A stretch of DNA of 64,000 bases from UBA4742 sp963734965 (GCA_963734965.1 CAVTJK010000003.1:248001-312000); one strand, 5' to 3'; shown: positions 1-9,891, counted from the first letter of the stretch. Program-made: numbers and translations. Notes: a model not told the origin generated them from the sequence alone.

Positions 1-546
1 CATCCGTGCCGTCTCCGTTGCCCACTCCGACCCGCACCGTCCCGAGCGGTTCGCAGTCCTGACCGCGGATCGTTCGCCCCCGTGGTTCTCGAACCCCGTG
101 AGCAGCGTGGCCCCCAGGTCGAGGCCACTCGTCGATCCCGTCGCGCTGGGGTCGACGACCACCTCGCCGACCGCTCGCGTCGACAAGCGGTCGGTCTCGA
201 CGTCGAGCAGCCCGAGTCCCCGCTGGCGCACGCCGTCACCGTCGTCGAAGGACCGACCGAGGATCTGGATGCCGGCGCACACCGCCAGCACCGGGACACC
301 CCGCTCGGCGGCGCGGCGGATGCCGCCGGCCAGCTTGGTGTCACGCAGGATCGCCCGCTGGGCGGCGTCCTCGCCGCCGCCCATGACCAGCACCGCGATG
401 TCGTCGCCGACGTCGTCGCCCGCCATGAGGGCCACGACGTCGGCGGGGTGGCCGCGTCGGCTCAGCCGCTGGGCCAGGACGACGGCGTTGCCGCCATCGC
501 CGTAGGTCCCGAGCAGGTCGGGGCGCACCACGCCGATCCCCGTCAT
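1..546 (-). CDS. gatD: Lipid II isoglutaminyl synthase, glutaminase subunit GatD (partial, one frameshift)
   Basis: GatD-type class I glutamine amidotransferase. It supplies ammonia to MurT for amidating the D-Glu of lipid II in the cytoplasm. The catalytic loop VLAVCAGIQILG carries the nucleophile Cys, and GFENHGG of the CobB/CobQ-like fold is visible near the end. The start ATG lies inside an ATGA overlap with the murT stop, so the two are translationally coupled. After GFENHGG the frame breaks at about 75-82, in a run of Gs on the coding strand; adding one base restores RTIRGQDCEPLGTVRVG, so this is probably a sequencing indel. The gene runs off the left edge, so its C-terminus is not seen. 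Confidence 0.85.
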   Translation of the reverse strand, partial: MTGIGVVRPDLLGTYGDGGNAVVLAQRLSRRGHPADVVALMAGDDVGDDIAVLVMGGGEDAAQRAILRDTKLAGGIRRAAERGVPVLAVCAGIQILGRSFDDGDGVRQRGLGLLDVETDRLSTRAVGEVVVDPSATGSTSGLDLGATLLTGFENHGGERSAVRTANRSGRCGSEWATETARM

Positions 547-1772
547 GTCCCGGCCCGGACGTCGGCGGGCCGATGCCGGTCGAGCTCGGCTCGAACCTGT
601 TGGAACGCGCTGTAGTTGGCGATCAGGTCGACCGGCCCCGGGCCCGCTCGCCGCGCCGCGTCGGTCAGCCCCGTGGCCCGCTCGACCTCGAGCCCGGCGT
701 AGTCGAGGCGCACGGCCAGATCGAGCCCGCGCTCACCGAGGCAGACGACGTGGCGGCCGGCCAGCGACTCGAAGGGCACGTCCCATATCCACGAGGGGTC
801 CCGTCCGTCCTGGCCCTGGGCGTTGAGCACCATGATCAGGCTGCCGGTGCGCCCCGCGACCAGGTCGAGCAGGTCGGTCCAGCCCGCCGGGTTCTTGGCC
901 AGGTGCAGCGTCAGCTCGCTCCCGGCCAGCTCGACCTGTTGGAACCGCCCCTCGATGCTGTTGATCTCTCCCCAGGCGTCGATCACGGCGGCGGTCGACA
1001 GCCCCAGGTGGTCGATCACCGCGTAGGCCATCGTCGCGTTGGCTCGGGCCGACCGGCCCGGCAGGGCCAGCACCAGTTCGGCACTGGTGCCGCTCGGGCC
1101 GACCACCGAACCGTCGACCAGCGAGTAGTGCGCCGCCGGCCGGGCCCGTCCGCACCCCGAGCAGCGCCAGCCGTCGGGCTCGAAGCGGAGGTCGGCATCA
1201 CACCACGGGCAGGCCGACGAGTCGTGCTGCCAGGCCAGCCCCGCTCCGACCCAGGCCACCCGCCCGGGCTCGGGGTCGTCACCCACCGCCCACACCACCA
1301 GCGGGTCGTCGGCGTTGGCCACGATCAACCCGTCGAACCCGTCGGCGATGGCTGTCCGCCACCGCCCGGCCGTCGCCCGGACCTCGTGCAGCCGGTCGAG
1401 TTGGTCCCGAGACAGGTTCAACAGGGCGATGACGTCGGGCTGGAGCTCACGCATGGCCCAGGGCAGCACCGCCTCGTCCACCTCGAGGGCGGCAAAGGTG
1501 GCGTCGGGGGCGGCCAGCAGCGCGCCCGCCAGCCCGTTGGCCAGGTTGGCTCCGGTGCGGTTGGTGGCCACGGGTCCGACGGTCGCCAACCCCGCGGCCA
1601 GGAGGGTGGTCGTCGTGGTCTTTCCGTTAGTTCCCGACACCAAGGCGACCTTCATGGGCCAGGCCAGGCGACCGGCCATACCGGGGTCGACCCGAAGGGC
1701 GATCTCGCCCCCGATCACCGATCCCTCGCCCCTTCCGGCCAGGCGGGACACCCGCGAGACGGCTCGGCCCAC
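543..1772 (-). CDS. murT: Lipid II isoglutaminyl synthase (glutamine-hydrolysing), MurT subunit
   Basis: Mur-ligase-like ATPase that amidates lipid II together with GatD. The P-loop SGTNGKTTTT lies near the N-terminus. The central domain carries the zinc ribbon typical of MurT (CPWC...CSGC), and the C-terminal DUF1727-like part includes EGRFQQVEL. The start is uncertain. GTG at 1772 gives about 409 residues and leaves a short helical lead (VGRAVSRVSRLAGRGEGSVIGG) that aligns with other MurT proteins; no ATG, GTG or TTG lies in frame for some distance upstream. The murT-gatD order and ATGA overlap are as in other Gram-positive bacteria. The next gene upstream is divergent. Confidence 0.88.
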   Translation of the reverse strand: MGRAVSRVSRLAGRGEGSVIGGEIALRVDPGMAGRLAWPMKVALVSGTNGKTTTTTLLAAGLATVGPVATNRTGANLANGLAGALLAAPDATFAALEVDEAVLPWAMRELQPDVIALLNLSRDQLDRLHEVRATAGRWRTAIADGFDGLIVANADDPLVVWAVGDDPEPGRVAWVGAGLAWQHDSSACPWCDADLRFEPDGWRCSGCGRARPAAHYSLVDGSVVGPSGTSAELVLALPGRSARANATMAYAVIDHLGLSTAAVIDAWGEINSIEGRFQQVELAGSELTLHLAKNPAGWTDLLDLVAGRTGSLIMVLNAQGQDGRDPSWIWDVPFESLAGRHVVCLGERGLDLAVRLDYAGLEVERATGLTDAARRAGPGPVDLIANYSAFQQVRAELDRHRPADVRAGT

Positions 1773-1974
1773 CGCTGGCGCGGCCCGGCGCAGCGGGGCG
1801 GGCGGATCAGGGGGCAGGGACGGCAGGTGCGGATCCGATCGTGAGGGCCCCGGGGCAGGGCGAAACAGGAATTGGACGGATGCTACCGGGCGACCTAAAG
1901 AGCACCTGTACCTCGGCCGACAGAACCACATGAGCATTGGACATGCCGATGAGCGCGCGGGTGGAGACCAGCCG

Positions 1975-3990
1975 GTGAGCAGGGGCCCAGGCGCGGCCGG
2001 AGCTGACGGCGGCCGCCAGCGTGACGAGGCCTTCGTCACCCTGATGCGTTCGGGCGACGACACGGCCTTCGGCCTCCTCTTCGATGCCTGGGCCGATCCG
2101 GTCTATGACCGCATCTCCAACCGCGGGTTCACCACCGCCGACGCCAGCCAGATCGAGGGCAACGCCTTCAGCACGGTCCACCGCCGTCTCGGCCAGAACG
2201 GGCCCGAAGAGCCCTTCCGCGTCATGGTGATGCGGGCCAGTCGCCAGGAGATGACCTCGGCCGAAGCCCAGCGCGTCGATCTCAGCCTCCCCGTCGGTCC
2301 CTACGCCGAAGACCGGCTGACCCGCGGCAGCGAGGTCAAGAGCCTGGCCGCCGATCCCGCCGTCGCCGCCTTCTTGTGGGAAGCGGTCGACGTCCTCGGC
2401 GATCAGGTCCGCGAGGTGCTCGACCTCCACTACCGCCATGGCTTCACCGCGACCGAGGCGGCCACGGTCCTGCAGCAGCCGGTCCCCGCCATCGAGGACA
2501 TCCTGCGCAAGGTGCCGGCCGGCTACAGCGCGGTGGTGCGCGCCAAGATCATCTGGCGCCAAGGCCAGCCCAACCACGACGAGCTGGCGGCGGCGGTGGC
2601 CGGACAACCGCGCTTCGATGCCGCCATGGTCCGCCGGGTCGCCGAGCACCTGCGCACGTGCGAGTCCTGCCGCGACGCCTCGCAGGTTCCGGTCCCGCCC
2701 ATCGAGGTCTTCGCCGCCATCCCGATCGCCATCGCTCCGGCCGGCTTCAAGGACGGCGTCGTCGCGAGCCTCGAAGGCGAAGGGGTCTCGATGAAGGGCT
2801 CGGTCTCGACGCCCCGTCCGGGTCCGTCGGCTGTGGTCCTCGGTGCGGTTGCCACGGACGCACCGGGGGCGCTGCCCGGTCGCCCCACCGCGGCTCCCGA
2901 CCCCTCCGCCGACGACGAGCCCGGCGCGCCGCCGAGCAACGACTCGGGCGACCGCACCGGCTCGATCCTCTCGGCCGTGCCTCTCGCCGGGGCCGCGGCG
3001 GCGGGTGCCCTCGGTGCCGAGGCCCTGTCCGCCAGAGCCACGCCTGAGGCGACCGCGCCGACCCCCGAACCGACAGCCGAGCCCACCATGCTCGGTGGGT
3101 ACGGCGGTTCGAGCGGCACCAGCCGCCCACGCGAGCACCTCGCCTCGGAGAACCGCGTCGTCTCGCCCCTCGACACGCCGTTCGTCCCTCGCACCGACGG
3201 AGACTCGGATGTCGCCGAGAAGAGCGCCGCCGCCGCCGGGCTGGCCGCCTTCGTCGGCGCCGATGCCGCGACCGCCACGACGGGCCTGTCCGACGGCGCC
3301 GGCATGGGCCTGGGCGACCCGGTCGATCTGCGCACCGACGGATCCCCACCTGACGGTTCGGGGGGCTCGAACACCAAGCGCTGGGCCCTCATCGGCCTGG
3401 CCACCGTCGGCGTGCTGGCCCTGCTGGTCTTCTTCCTGACCTCAGGCGGCGGCAGCAAGAAGAAGGTCGCCACGGGCCCGGCTCCTCAGTCGACCACGAC
3501 GGCGTCCGATCCCGCGCTCCCGTCGACCACCGCTGCGGTGACCGTCACCACGGTCGCCGGTGCCGATCCCACCACGTCGATCACGCTCCAGACGACGACC
3601 ACGGCCAAGGGCGCCAAGCCGCCGCCGGTCACGGCGCAACAGAACGTCACCACGACGACCAACGCGCTGTTCCCCAACCTCAAGCGCACGTTCCTGATCA
3701 CCGGCGCCAACCCGATCAACACGCCGCTCGGCTTCTGGGACATGAGCGCCGCCGGTGCCCCGAACCTGCGCTGGTCGGCCACGTCGGACACGCCCATCAC
3801 GGTCCTGGTGAGCGGGCCCGGCTTCAGCTCGACCCAAGCTGCCGGCTCCAGCGCCTCGCTGTGCCCCGGCACGGTCAACGGCAACACCTGCGTGGTCGCT
3901 CCCGGCAACTACCCCTACACGTTGACCGTGACCGATTCGCACGGCCACTCGCTGCCCGAGACCATCGTCCTCACCGTCGAGCGCCACTGA
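1975..3990 (+). CDS. Sigma-70-like protein fused to zinc anti-sigma motif, TM anchor and extracytoplasmic domain
   Basis: About 671 residues. The first 100 residues resemble sigma region 2 (AFGLLFDAWADPVYDRI). Residues about 135-180 resemble region 4 (DQVREVLDLHYRHGFTATEAA, a helix-turn-helix). HLRTCESC near residue 225 matches the H-x3-C-x2-C zinc anti-sigma motif. A low-complexity Pro/Ala linker follows, then one TM helix (ALIGLATVGVLALLVFFLT, about residues 468-490), a Thr-rich stalk and a small beta domain outside. The predicted role is a self-contained, membrane-tethered transcription regulator. I chose GTG 1975 because GTGGAG sits 8 nt upstream; ATG 1930 in the same frame is the alternative but lacks a ribosome site. 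The gene is intact. Confidence 0.68.
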   Translation: MSRGPGAAGADGGRQRDEAFVTLMRSGDDTAFGLLFDAWADPVYDRISNRGFTTADASQIEGNAFSTVHRRLGQNGPEEPFRVMVMRASRQEMTSAEAQRVDLSLPVGPYAEDRLTRGSEVKSLAADPAVAAFLWEAVDVLGDQVREVLDLHYRHGFTATEAATVLQQPVPAIEDILRKVPAGYSAVVRAKIIWRQGQPNHDELAAAVAGQPRFDAAMVRRVAEHLRTCESCRDASQVPVPPIEVFAAIPIAIAPAGFKDGVVASLEGEGVSMKGSVSTPRPGPSAVVLGAVATDAPGALPGRPTAAPDPSADDEPGAPPSNDSGDRTGSILSAVPLAGAAAAGALGAEALSARATPEATAPTPEPTAEPTMLGGYGGSSGTSRPREHLASENRVVSPLDTPFVPRTDGDSDVAEKSAAAAGLAAFVGADAATATTGLSDGAGMGLGDPVDLRTDGSPPDGSGGSNTKRWALIGLATVGVLALLVFFLTSGGGSKKKVATGPAPQSTTTASDPALPSTTAAVTVTTVAGADPTTSITLQTTTTAKGAKPPPVTAQQNVTTTTNALFPNLKRTFLITGANPINTPLGFWDMSAAGAPNLRWSATSDTPITVLVSGPGFSSTQAAGSSASLCPGTVNGNTCVVAPGNYPYTLTVTDSHGHSLPETIVLTVERH

Positions 3991-4004
3991 CCCGAGGGTT
4001 TGCC

Positions 4005-5312
4005 TCAGCGCATCGTCTCGGCGTGGGCCAACAGCTCGTCGCGGAAGTCCGGATGGGCGATCGAGGCCAGCGCCTCGGCTCGTTCGTGCACAGTGCGGCC
4101 TCGGAGCGAGGCGACGCCGTACTCGGTGACCACGAGATCGAGCTGATGGCGCGGCGTGGTCACGACGGTGCCCGCGGCCAACTGGGCGGCGATCCGGCTG
4201 ATCCGCTCACCGCCGACGATCGCCGTCGAGGGCAGGCAGAGCAGCGCTCGGTCCTCGAGCTCGAAGCCCGACACCGACACGAAGTCCTCGTGGCCGCCGA
4301 TCCCGGAGAACTGGCGCGAGCCGATGGTGTCGGCCACGGCCTGGCCCCAGAGGTCGACGGTCAGGGCGCCGTTGATCGTGACCATCCGCCGGTTCATGGC
4401 GACGACCTCGGGTGAGTTCACCACCTCGACGGGCAGGAAGCGGACCGCGGCGTTGCCATCCAGGAACTCGTTCATCTCGGCCGAGCCGAGGGCGAAGGTC
4501 GTGATCGACATCCCGTCGAACTGGCCCTTGCTGGCATTGGTGACCTTGCCCGCCAGGTGCAGTTGCATCAGGCCGGTCGTGAACATCTCGGAGTGGATGC
4601 CGTAGTCGCCCCCGTCGTCGGTCGCCAGCATCCCGGCGATCGTCGAGGGGATCCCGCCGATGCCGGTCTGGAGGGTCGCACCATCGGCGATGTAGGGCCG
4701 GGCGAACGCCGCGATCGTGCGGTCGATGTCGGTCGGCTCGTCGTCGGGCAAGGTGAACAGCGGCCGCTCGCTCTCGATGAGCACGTCGATCTGGTCGAGA
4801 TGGATCCGGTGCGGATGATCGGGTGGGATCCCCAGCGTGCGAGGGGCCTTGGCGTTCATCTCGATCATCACGACGCGATCCGGATCGGCGCTGGCCCGTA
4901 TGAGCTCGTGGTAGGTCGCGCCAGCGTGCAACGAGAGGCTCAGCCAACCCTGCCCGTCGGGCGGCGAGGCCAGGCAGGCGACGACCCGCGGCCTGGTCTT
5001 CTCGAGGATCGGCGTGAACCGCCGGAAGTCCGAAGGCACGAACTCGACGCGCGCCCCGGAGTCGACGAGGAACCGCTCGGCCGGTCCGTAGAAGCCGCTC
5101 AGGTAGCGCACCCCCGGTTGGCTGAACACGGCGTAGAGGTCGAGAAGGAGCGCACCGTAGATGGTGAGGTCCTCGAACTGCTGGCTGTCGCCCAGCGCGT
5201 GCAGCAGGTCGGGCGGGTGTCCGGGCCCGAGCGGGATGCCGAGCGTGTCGACCGAACGGATGAGCGCCGCCGCCTCGGCCGCGCTGGCGACCTGGGGTCC
5301 TCGCTCGTTCAT
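4005..5312 (-). CDS. Acetyl-CoA hydrolase/transferase family protein (4-hydroxybutyrate CoA-transferase-like)
   Basis: 435 residues, the usual length for a class I CoA-transferase of the Cat1/4-hydroxybutyrate type, which moves CoA between acyl-CoA and a carboxylic acid in the cytoplasm. Visible signatures are LQTGIGGIP, the active-site region GIHSEMFTTG with the catalytic Glu, and FSGIGGHEDFV toward the C-terminus. The reading frame is intact. It converges on the sigma-like gene and is divergent from the MFS gene. The acyl substrate cannot be told from sequence. Confidence 0.87.
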   Translation of the reverse strand: MNERGPQVASAAEAAALIRSVDTLGIPLGPGHPPDLLHALGDSQQFEDLTIYGALLLDLYAVFSQPGVRYLSGFYGPAERFLVDSGARVEFVPSDFRRFTPILEKTRPRVVACLASPPDGQGWLSLSLHAGATYHELIRASADPDRVVMIEMNAKAPRTLGIPPDHPHRIHLDQIDVLIESERPLFTLPDDEPTDIDRTIAAFARPYIADGATLQTGIGGIPSTIAGMLATDDGGDYGIHSEMFTTGLMQLHLAGKVTNASKGQFDGMSITTFALGSAEMNEFLDGNAAVRFLPVEVVNSPEVVAMNRRMVTINGALTVDLWGQAVADTIGSRQFSGIGGHEDFVSVSGFELEDRALLCLPSTAIVGGERISRIAAQLAAGTVVTTPRHQLDLVVTEYGVASLRGRTVHERAEALASIAHPDFRDELLAHAETMR

Positions 5313-5370
5313 GGATGGGGAGGCTATGTCGTGAGGGAATGAAGGGCGGACTGACTAGGTTTGGCCCTTC

Positions 5371-6981
5371 ATGGCTGCCCTCGACCCGAACGATCTCGCC
5401 AGCTCACCGCCGGATCCGTTCGAGGCGACCGGCGGCATCGACCCGGCCATCTACGGCCGGCGCTGGGCCATCTTGTTGGTGCTGTGCCTGAGCCTGGTCA
5501 TGGTCGTGGTCGGCAACACCGCCCTCAACGTGGCGCTGCCCACGTTGGTCAAGTCCTTGCACGCCTCCGAGACGCAACTGCAGTGGATCACCGATGCCTA
5601 CGGCCTGGTGTTCGCCGGCTTGCTCCTGCCGGCCGGCGCGCTGGGCGATCGCTACGGGCGCAAAGGCGCGCTGCAGCTCGGCTTGGCCGTCGTCGGCATC
5701 GGCTGTCTGGCCTCGACCTTCGCCACCGACGCCAGCCAGCTCATCGGCACCCGCGCCTTGATGGGCGCCGGCGCCGCCTTCGTGATGCCGGCCACGCTGT
5801 CGATCCTGGCCAACGTGTTCCCACCGGCCGAGCGGCCCCGAGCCATCGCCATCTGGGCCGGCTTCGCCGGTGCCGGCGGCGCCATCGGCCCGATCGTGAG
5901 CGGCCTGCTGCTCAACCACTACTGGTGGGGCGCGGTCTTCTTCGTCAACGTGCCGGTCGTGATCGTGGCGCTCATCTCGGGTGCCATCCTCGTGCCGACC
6001 TCACGGGACCCCAACCATGTGCGTCTCGATCCCGTCGGAGCGCTGCTGTCGGTCACCGCGCTGGGTGCGTTGCTCTACGCCATCATCGAAGGCCCAGCCG
6101 AGGGCTGGGGCTCGGCGGTGACCATCGCCGGCTTCACGATCTTCGTGATCGCCGGAGTGGCCTTCGTCGTGTGGGAGCGCCGTTCGGACCATCCGATGCT
6201 GCCCATGTCGTTCTTCTCGAACCGGCGGTTCAGCGTCGGGGCGGGCACCATCACGCTCAACTTCTTCTGCATGTTCGGGCTGTTCTTCGTGTTCACGCAG
6301 TACCTCCAGTTCGTGCGCGGCTACAGCCCGCTGCAGGCCGGGCTGGCCACGCTGCCCCTCGCGGTGATGCTCATCATCTTCGCCCCGCGCAGCGCCAAGG
6401 CCGTGGCCCGATGGGGTCAGGCTCGGGTGCAAGCCGGCGGCCTGTGCTTCACCGCCATCGGCCTGCTGGTGATATCGCGGGTCGGGCCCACGACCGACTA
6501 CTGGTCGATCGGCCTCGGGTTGGCGCTGATGGGATTCGGGGTCGCCTTCACCACCGCGCCGGCGACCAACGCCATCGTCTCGTCCGTGCCGTTGGCCAAG
6601 TCGGGCGTCGGCTCCGCCGTCAACGACACGACGCGCGAGGTGGGCGGTGCCCTCGGGATCGCCGTGCTCGGCAGCATGGTGACGTCGCTGTACCAGACGA
6701 CCATGCACGACAAGCTGGCCGGGTTCCCCGCCGCCGCGGCCGCCCAGATCCGCATCGGCGTCGGCAACGCCCTGGGCGTGGCCAAGTCGGTGCCGGGTCC
6801 GGCTGGTCATCATCTGGCGGCGACGGCGTCGCGGGCCTACACCGACGCCATGGGCGCCGCCCTGGTGGTCGCCGCCGTCGTGGCCCTGCTGGCGGCGGGG
6901 ATGGTGCTGGCCTTCTTCCCCCGCGAGTCGGTCGCCGGTGGCTCGGTCGAGGAGCGGACACCGGTCCTCGACGAGAGCTGA
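5371..6981 (+). CDS. DHA2-family (14-TM) MFS drug/efflux transporter
   Basis: 536 residues, the usual length for EmrB/QacA-type proton-driven efflux pumps of the inner membrane. Motif A is present as GDRYGRKGALQLG after TM2. The antiporter-like segment RALMGAGAAFVMPATLSI follows, and many hydrophobic helices extend to the C-terminus. It begins with ATG 5371 downstream of the divergent CoA-transferase. No regulator of the TetR or MarR type is adjacent, so the substrate and inducer are unknown. The frame is intact. Confidence 0.9.
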   Translation: MAALDPNDLASSPPDPFEATGGIDPAIYGRRWAILLVLCLSLVMVVVGNTALNVALPTLVKSLHASETQLQWITDAYGLVFAGLLLPAGALGDRYGRKGALQLGLAVVGIGCLASTFATDASQLIGTRALMGAGAAFVMPATLSILANVFPPAERPRAIAIWAGFAGAGGAIGPIVSGLLLNHYWWGAVFFVNVPVVIVALISGAILVPTSRDPNHVRLDPVGALLSVTALGALLYAIIEGPAEGWGSAVTIAGFTIFVIAGVAFVVWERRSDHPMLPMSFFSNRRFSVGAGTITLNFFCMFGLFFVFTQYLQFVRGYSPLQAGLATLPLAVMLIIFAPRSAKAVARWGQARVQAGGLCFTAIGLLVISRVGPTTDYWSIGLGLALMGFGVAFTTAPATNAIVSSVPLAKSGVGSAVNDTTREVGGALGIAVLGSMVTSLYQTTMHDKLAGFPAAAAAQIRIGVGNALGVAKSVPGPAGHHLAATASRAYTDAMGAALVVAAVVALLAAGMVLAFFPRESVAGGSVEERTPVLDES

Positions 6982-7092
6982 GCGGGGAAGTGGTGTGGTT
7001 GGCTCTGGCGCGCCTCGTTAGTGGTCTGACCGAACATCTCTTCGAGATTTACAGTGTATTTGTGTTGTTGCCCGTGGTTGAGGGTGGATAGC

Positions 7093-8477
7093 ATGGACGC
7101 ATGTTCGATGTGGTCGACTTCGGGGAACAGTGCCAGCAAGGGGCGCTGGGACCGACTGTCGTTGGTGTCCGACGACGAGTTGTGCTGGGCGGTGACGGGT
7201 TGGTCGGGGCGCGGGCGGGTTCGATGCGATCGAGGCCCACGCCCTGGCCGAGCTCGAGTCTCGGGGGGTGTGTGACCGGGATCTCGGGGTGGGGACCGCA
7301 TCGTGGGTCGCGGCCCAGACCCATGCGTCGCGGGCGGCGTGTCGGGCGCGGGTGCGGCTGGGGACCCGGCTGCGCAAGCTGTGCGGTCGCTGATCATGCG
7401 TTGTCGGAGGGCCGGATCGGTGTCGAGCACGCCCGGGCCATGGCCGACGCGGTGGCCAATCCTCGGGTCGGGGACCTGATCGCCGATCTGGAAGCCGAGT
7501 TGGTGGAGGCGGCGCAGCACTGCCCGTTCGAGATCTGGAAACGAGACCTGACCGTGCTGGTCGAACTGTTGGACCAGGACGGGGGCTATGACCCGAACCA
7601 GGATCTGGCCGCCAACACGTTGCACGCCAGCCTGGTCGGCGACGCCCGACTCGTGATCTCCGGGGAGCTGGTGGGTGAGAACGCCCTGGTGGTGGCCCAG
7701 GCCCTCAACCTCAAGGCCGACGAACTGGCCCGCCGGTACCGCCACGACCACAACCAGAGCGAAGACGTCGACATGCCCGCCCGTTCAACGCTGCTCGCTC
7801 TGGCGTTGGCCGAACTGTGCCGGGCCGGACTGGCCACCGACCCCGCCACCACCCGAGCCCCCCACCCCGACGTCACCCTGGTCATCCGCACCCAGAGCTC
7901 GCCGACCGGGCACGACGAAGCGTCGCAGGACGACAACGACGACGACTCCGACGACGGGTGCGACGACGAGCCGGACACGCCCCACGGCCCGCACGAACCC
8001 CGTAGCTACGCCCTGCCGGACTGGTTCGGCGTCGACGATCCGCGGCCCGGGTTGTTCACCGTCGACGGGGATCGGCTCACCACCCTCGAGCGCTACCAAC
8101 ACCTGCTGTGTGACGCCGGCGTCACCGCGCTCATCGTCGACTCCCTCGGCGTGCCCCTCGACCTCGGCCAGACCGTGCGGCTGGCCACCCCGGCCCAGCG
8201 CCGGGCCCTGGCCATCCGAGACGGCGGCTGCGTGTTCCCCGGCTGTGACGCCCCCGTGTCATGGTGCGACGCCCACCACGTCGACTGGTACGAACACGGC
8301 GGCCCCACCGACATCGCCAACCTCGCCCTGTTGTGCCGCCGCCACCACGGCATCACCCACCGCCACGGCTGGACCATGACCACCACCCCCGACCAACACT
8401 TCACCTGGACCACCCCCAGCGGCCACACCCTCCACAGCCAACGCCACCTCGGCCGACCACCACCGCGTTCGGAGTAG
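7093..8477 (+). CDS. DUF222 / 13E12-family HNH endonuclease-like protein (two frameshifts)
   Basis: This actinobacterial DUF222 family usually occurs in several copies per genome; its role is unknown, though a link to selfish or recombination elements has been suggested. The N-terminal half is readable only across three frames. Breaks occur near 7195-7225 and 7380-7393; corrected, the protein reads FDAIEAHALAELESRG, then WVAAQTHASRAACRAR, then ADHALSEGRIGVEHARAMA. An acidic Asp-rich linker follows. The C-terminal HNH is complete: CVFPGCD, WCDAHHVDWYEHGG, LALLCRRHH. The start ATG 7093 has GGTGGA upstream. It could be a true pseudogene, but breaks of this kind are common in this window. Confidence 0.8.
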
Positions 8478-8503
8478 TCGACGTCACCGGCTAGAACCGT
8501 GCG

Positions 8504-9295
8504 GTGCCGAGCCGACGACCGCTGATCCTGCTGCCGCCGTCAGAGGGAAAGTCCTCGGGAGGTTCCGGCGCGCCATGGGAGCCGGGCTCGATGGTGGCGC
8601 CCGAGCTCGACGGGGCGCGGGCGCAGGTGCTCGCGGCGCTGCAACGGGCCATGCGCGGGTCGATGGTGAAGCGAGCGCGGTTGTTGGGAGTCAAGGGCGA
8701 AGCGTTGGCCGCCGCGACCGATGCGAACCTCGAGGCATCGACGGCGCCGACGCAGCGGGCCATCGAGCGCTACACGGGCGTGTTGTACGGCGCCCTCGAC
8801 CATGGATCGCTGAGCGCCACCGGGCGGCGCCGGGTCGACGACCAGGTCCGCATCTTCTCGGGGCTGTGGGGTTTGGTCGGACCGGCTGACCCGATTCCCG
8901 ACTACAAGCTCAAGATGGGTTCGAGCCTGATGAAGCTCGGCAAGCTGTCGACGTGGTGGCGGGCCGGAGTGACTGCCGCGCTGGCCCCCGAGATCGTGGG
9001 TCGCACGGTGTGGGACCTGTTGCCCAACGAGCACGAGGCGGCGTGGTCGCCCGCCCCCAGCGCCACCATCGTCACGGTGCGGTTCGCCGACGAGGTGGAC
9101 GGGCGGCTCACGACGGTGAGCCATTGGAACAAGCTGCTCAAGGGGGCGCTGGTCCGACACCTCGTGACCACCCAGCTCGCCGACGTCGACGGCCTGGTCG
9201 AGTTCACCCACCCGCTGGGCTACACGTTCGTGCCGCAGCTCACCGAGCGCGACGCCGCCCGCGTGCGTGTCACGTTCGTCAAGCCGGCGAGCTGA
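8504..9295 (+). CDS. yaaA: YaaA/DUF328 family peroxide-stress protein
   Basis: 263 residues. LLPPSEGKS at the N-terminus and DYKLKMGSSLM in the middle are the family signatures. In E. coli YaaA is a DNA-binding protein that limits oxidative damage by lowering free iron during peroxide stress; that role is transferred by homology only. The start codon is GTG. The last 17 bases overlap the convergent DinB-like gene. The frame is intact. Confidence 0.85.
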   Translation: MPSRRPLILLPPSEGKSSGGSGAPWEPGSMVAPELDGARAQVLAALQRAMRGSMVKRARLLGVKGEALAAATDANLEASTAPTQRAIERYTGVLYGALDHGSLSATGRRRVDDQVRIFSGLWGLVGPADPIPDYKLKMGSSLMKLGKLSTWWRAGVTAALAPEIVGRTVWDLLPNEHEAAWSPAPSATIVTVRFADEVDGRLTTVSHWNKLLKGALVRHLVTTQLADVDGLVEFTHPLGYTFVPQLTERDAARVRVTFVKPAS

Positions 9296-9830
9296 CCTGG
9301 GCGCAATAGAGGTCGCGCATGAGGGCCACCTCGGCGCCGTGATGGATCATCTCGTCGAGGACGTGCAGGGCGAAGCTGGCCCGATCGTGGGTGTCGAACG
9401 GCGTGGCCGTGGGCCCCATCGGCTGCCACAGCTCGTCCTCGCCCACCGACGTCAACACGGTGCGCCAGAGCTGGTAGGCCCGGTCGGTCCAGGCGATGGC
9501 CCCGGCGGCGGTCTCGAGATGTCCGTGGGCGTCGCTCCCGTCGGCGGGGTCGGGCACGCCGAGCCATCGGGCGTTGCGCTCCTCGATGAGCGCGGACGCG
9601 ATGTGGGCCAGCCGCCAGGCGATCGTGGTCAGCGGCGGCGGGGCACCGGGGGCGCCCGGCGTGGCGGCGTCGGGTTCGAAGATGCCGTTGCCGACATCGC
9701 GGACCGTCCAGCAGTTGGGAACCGGCTCCCAGAAGTACTCGTGGTCGGTCAACCCGTCGATGCGGGTCCGCAGGCGGGCCCAGGCGAAATCGGAGAGGTC
9801 AACCAGGTCTATGGCGCCGCCCGTCGTCAT
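9279..9830 (-). CDS. DinB-like four-helix-bundle protein
   Basis: 183 residues of the DinB/DUF664-like superfamily of metal-binding helical bundles. The family includes thiol transferases that use mycothiol or bacillithiol. ARLRTRIDGLTDHEYFWEPV near the start and HVLDEMIHHGAEVALMRDLY near the end are typical; the His residues there (LAHI and MIHHGAE) would be metal ligands. There is a Pro/Gly-rich insert (TPGAPGAPPP). The substrate is unknown. It overlaps the yaaA 3' end tail to tail. Confidence 0.75.
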   Translation of the reverse strand: MTTGGAIDLVDLSDFAWARLRTRIDGLTDHEYFWEPVPNCWTVRDVGNGIFEPDAATPGAPGAPPPLTTIAWRLAHIASALIEERNARWLGVPDPADGSDAHGHLETAAGAIAWTDRAYQLWRTVLTSVGEDELWQPMGPTATPFDTHDRASFALHVLDEMIHHGAEVALMRDLYCAQVSSPA

Positions 9831-9891
9831 TGCTCGCTCCCGAATGTCCGTATCCGCCGCCGCGGGGATTTCTACCCCAAAGACCAGCAGG

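Noticed and set aside
573..1844. Long open frame on the plus strand opposite murT and gatD
   Set aside because: Antisense shadow of GC-rich coding sequence; no family motif, and the minus strand carries clear MurT features.
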